Shown here: in pieces, positions 23,229-23,324 of the stretch
Position numbering within the stretch: position 1 is the stretch's first letter
How the letters are laid out: the number at the start of each line of letters is the position of its first letter
Assembly (NCBI GenBank): GCA_049968515.1
Contig: JBMFQR010000028.1
Coordinates: 1-23,324 of the forward strand
Source: JAOACQ01 sp049968515
GTDB taxonomy: Bacteria; Spirochaetota; Brevinematia; Brevinematales; JAOACQ01
Length of the DNA stretch: 23,324 nucleotides
Reading direction: 5' to 3'
Program-made: the position numbers and the translations under genes
Notes under the pieces: generated by a model
What the model saw: the letters and a program-made list of their open reading frames with translations, nothing else
Told to the model about the DNA's origin: nothing
Database searches by the model: none

Positions 23229-23324
23229 GTAAAAAATAAATATTTTGCTCCCGACTTTGACAGCTATTAGGGTTTAGTTTCTTATTTTGCAGGGGGTTAA
23301 TTTTTCAAAATGGAGAAAATTGTC

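Overview
The window is AT-rich, densely packed bacterial DNA with 20 protein genes, part of one tRNA, and no gene-free stretch longer than about 230 bases. An LPS-export ATPase (LptB), an AsmA-like protein, a TonB-like protein, a lipoprotein and a periplasmic/outer-membrane CsgG-type protein indicate a cell with two membranes. A basal-body rod protein indicates flagella. The mix (CHASE2 cyclases, FlhO/FlgF-like rod protein, CsgG-barrel protein, PIF1-WYL helicase) would suit a spirochaete or another deep-branching, possibly thermophilic phylum. I cannot fix the taxon from sequence alone. TGA is used as a normal stop. Several genes start at GTG or TTG behind clear Shine-Dalgarno sites, and most promoters read as sigma-70-like hexamers spaced about 17 bases apart.

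Layout: the left edge holds the 5' half of tRNA-Ser(GCU) on the minus strand, divergent from a PIF1-type helicase with a WYL domain (170-1711). The minus strand then carries one operon of glycogen branching enzyme glgB followed by two tandem membrane-bound CHASE2 class III cyclases (8008 to 1715). Divergent from it is a polyprenol-phosphate mannosyltransferase-like GT2 enzyme. A lone flagellar rod gene (minus) is followed by a plus-strand trio of methyltransferase, TonB-like protein and SPL-like radical SAM enzyme. An AsmA-like protein, a 63-residue conserved-looking protein, a truncated YwaF-like membrane protein, a membrane protein coupled to pyrK, and a GH5 cellulase-like lipoprotein with an operator-like palindrome come next. 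The right part has the plus-strand operon ctpA-accD-lptB, convergent with a minus-strand CsgG-barrel gene and xerD.

The most striking observation is that the two adjacent cyclases have lost opposite halves of the catalytic machinery. One keeps both metal-binding Asp residues but lacks the transition-state Asn and Arg. The other keeps Asn and Arg but has Ala at the first metal Asp. Neither should work as a homodimer, but a heterodimer would rebuild exactly one complete active site, as in the C1/C2 arrangement of mammalian adenylyl cyclases. Their operon position after glgB links this predicted obligate heterodimeric cyclase to glycogen metabolism.
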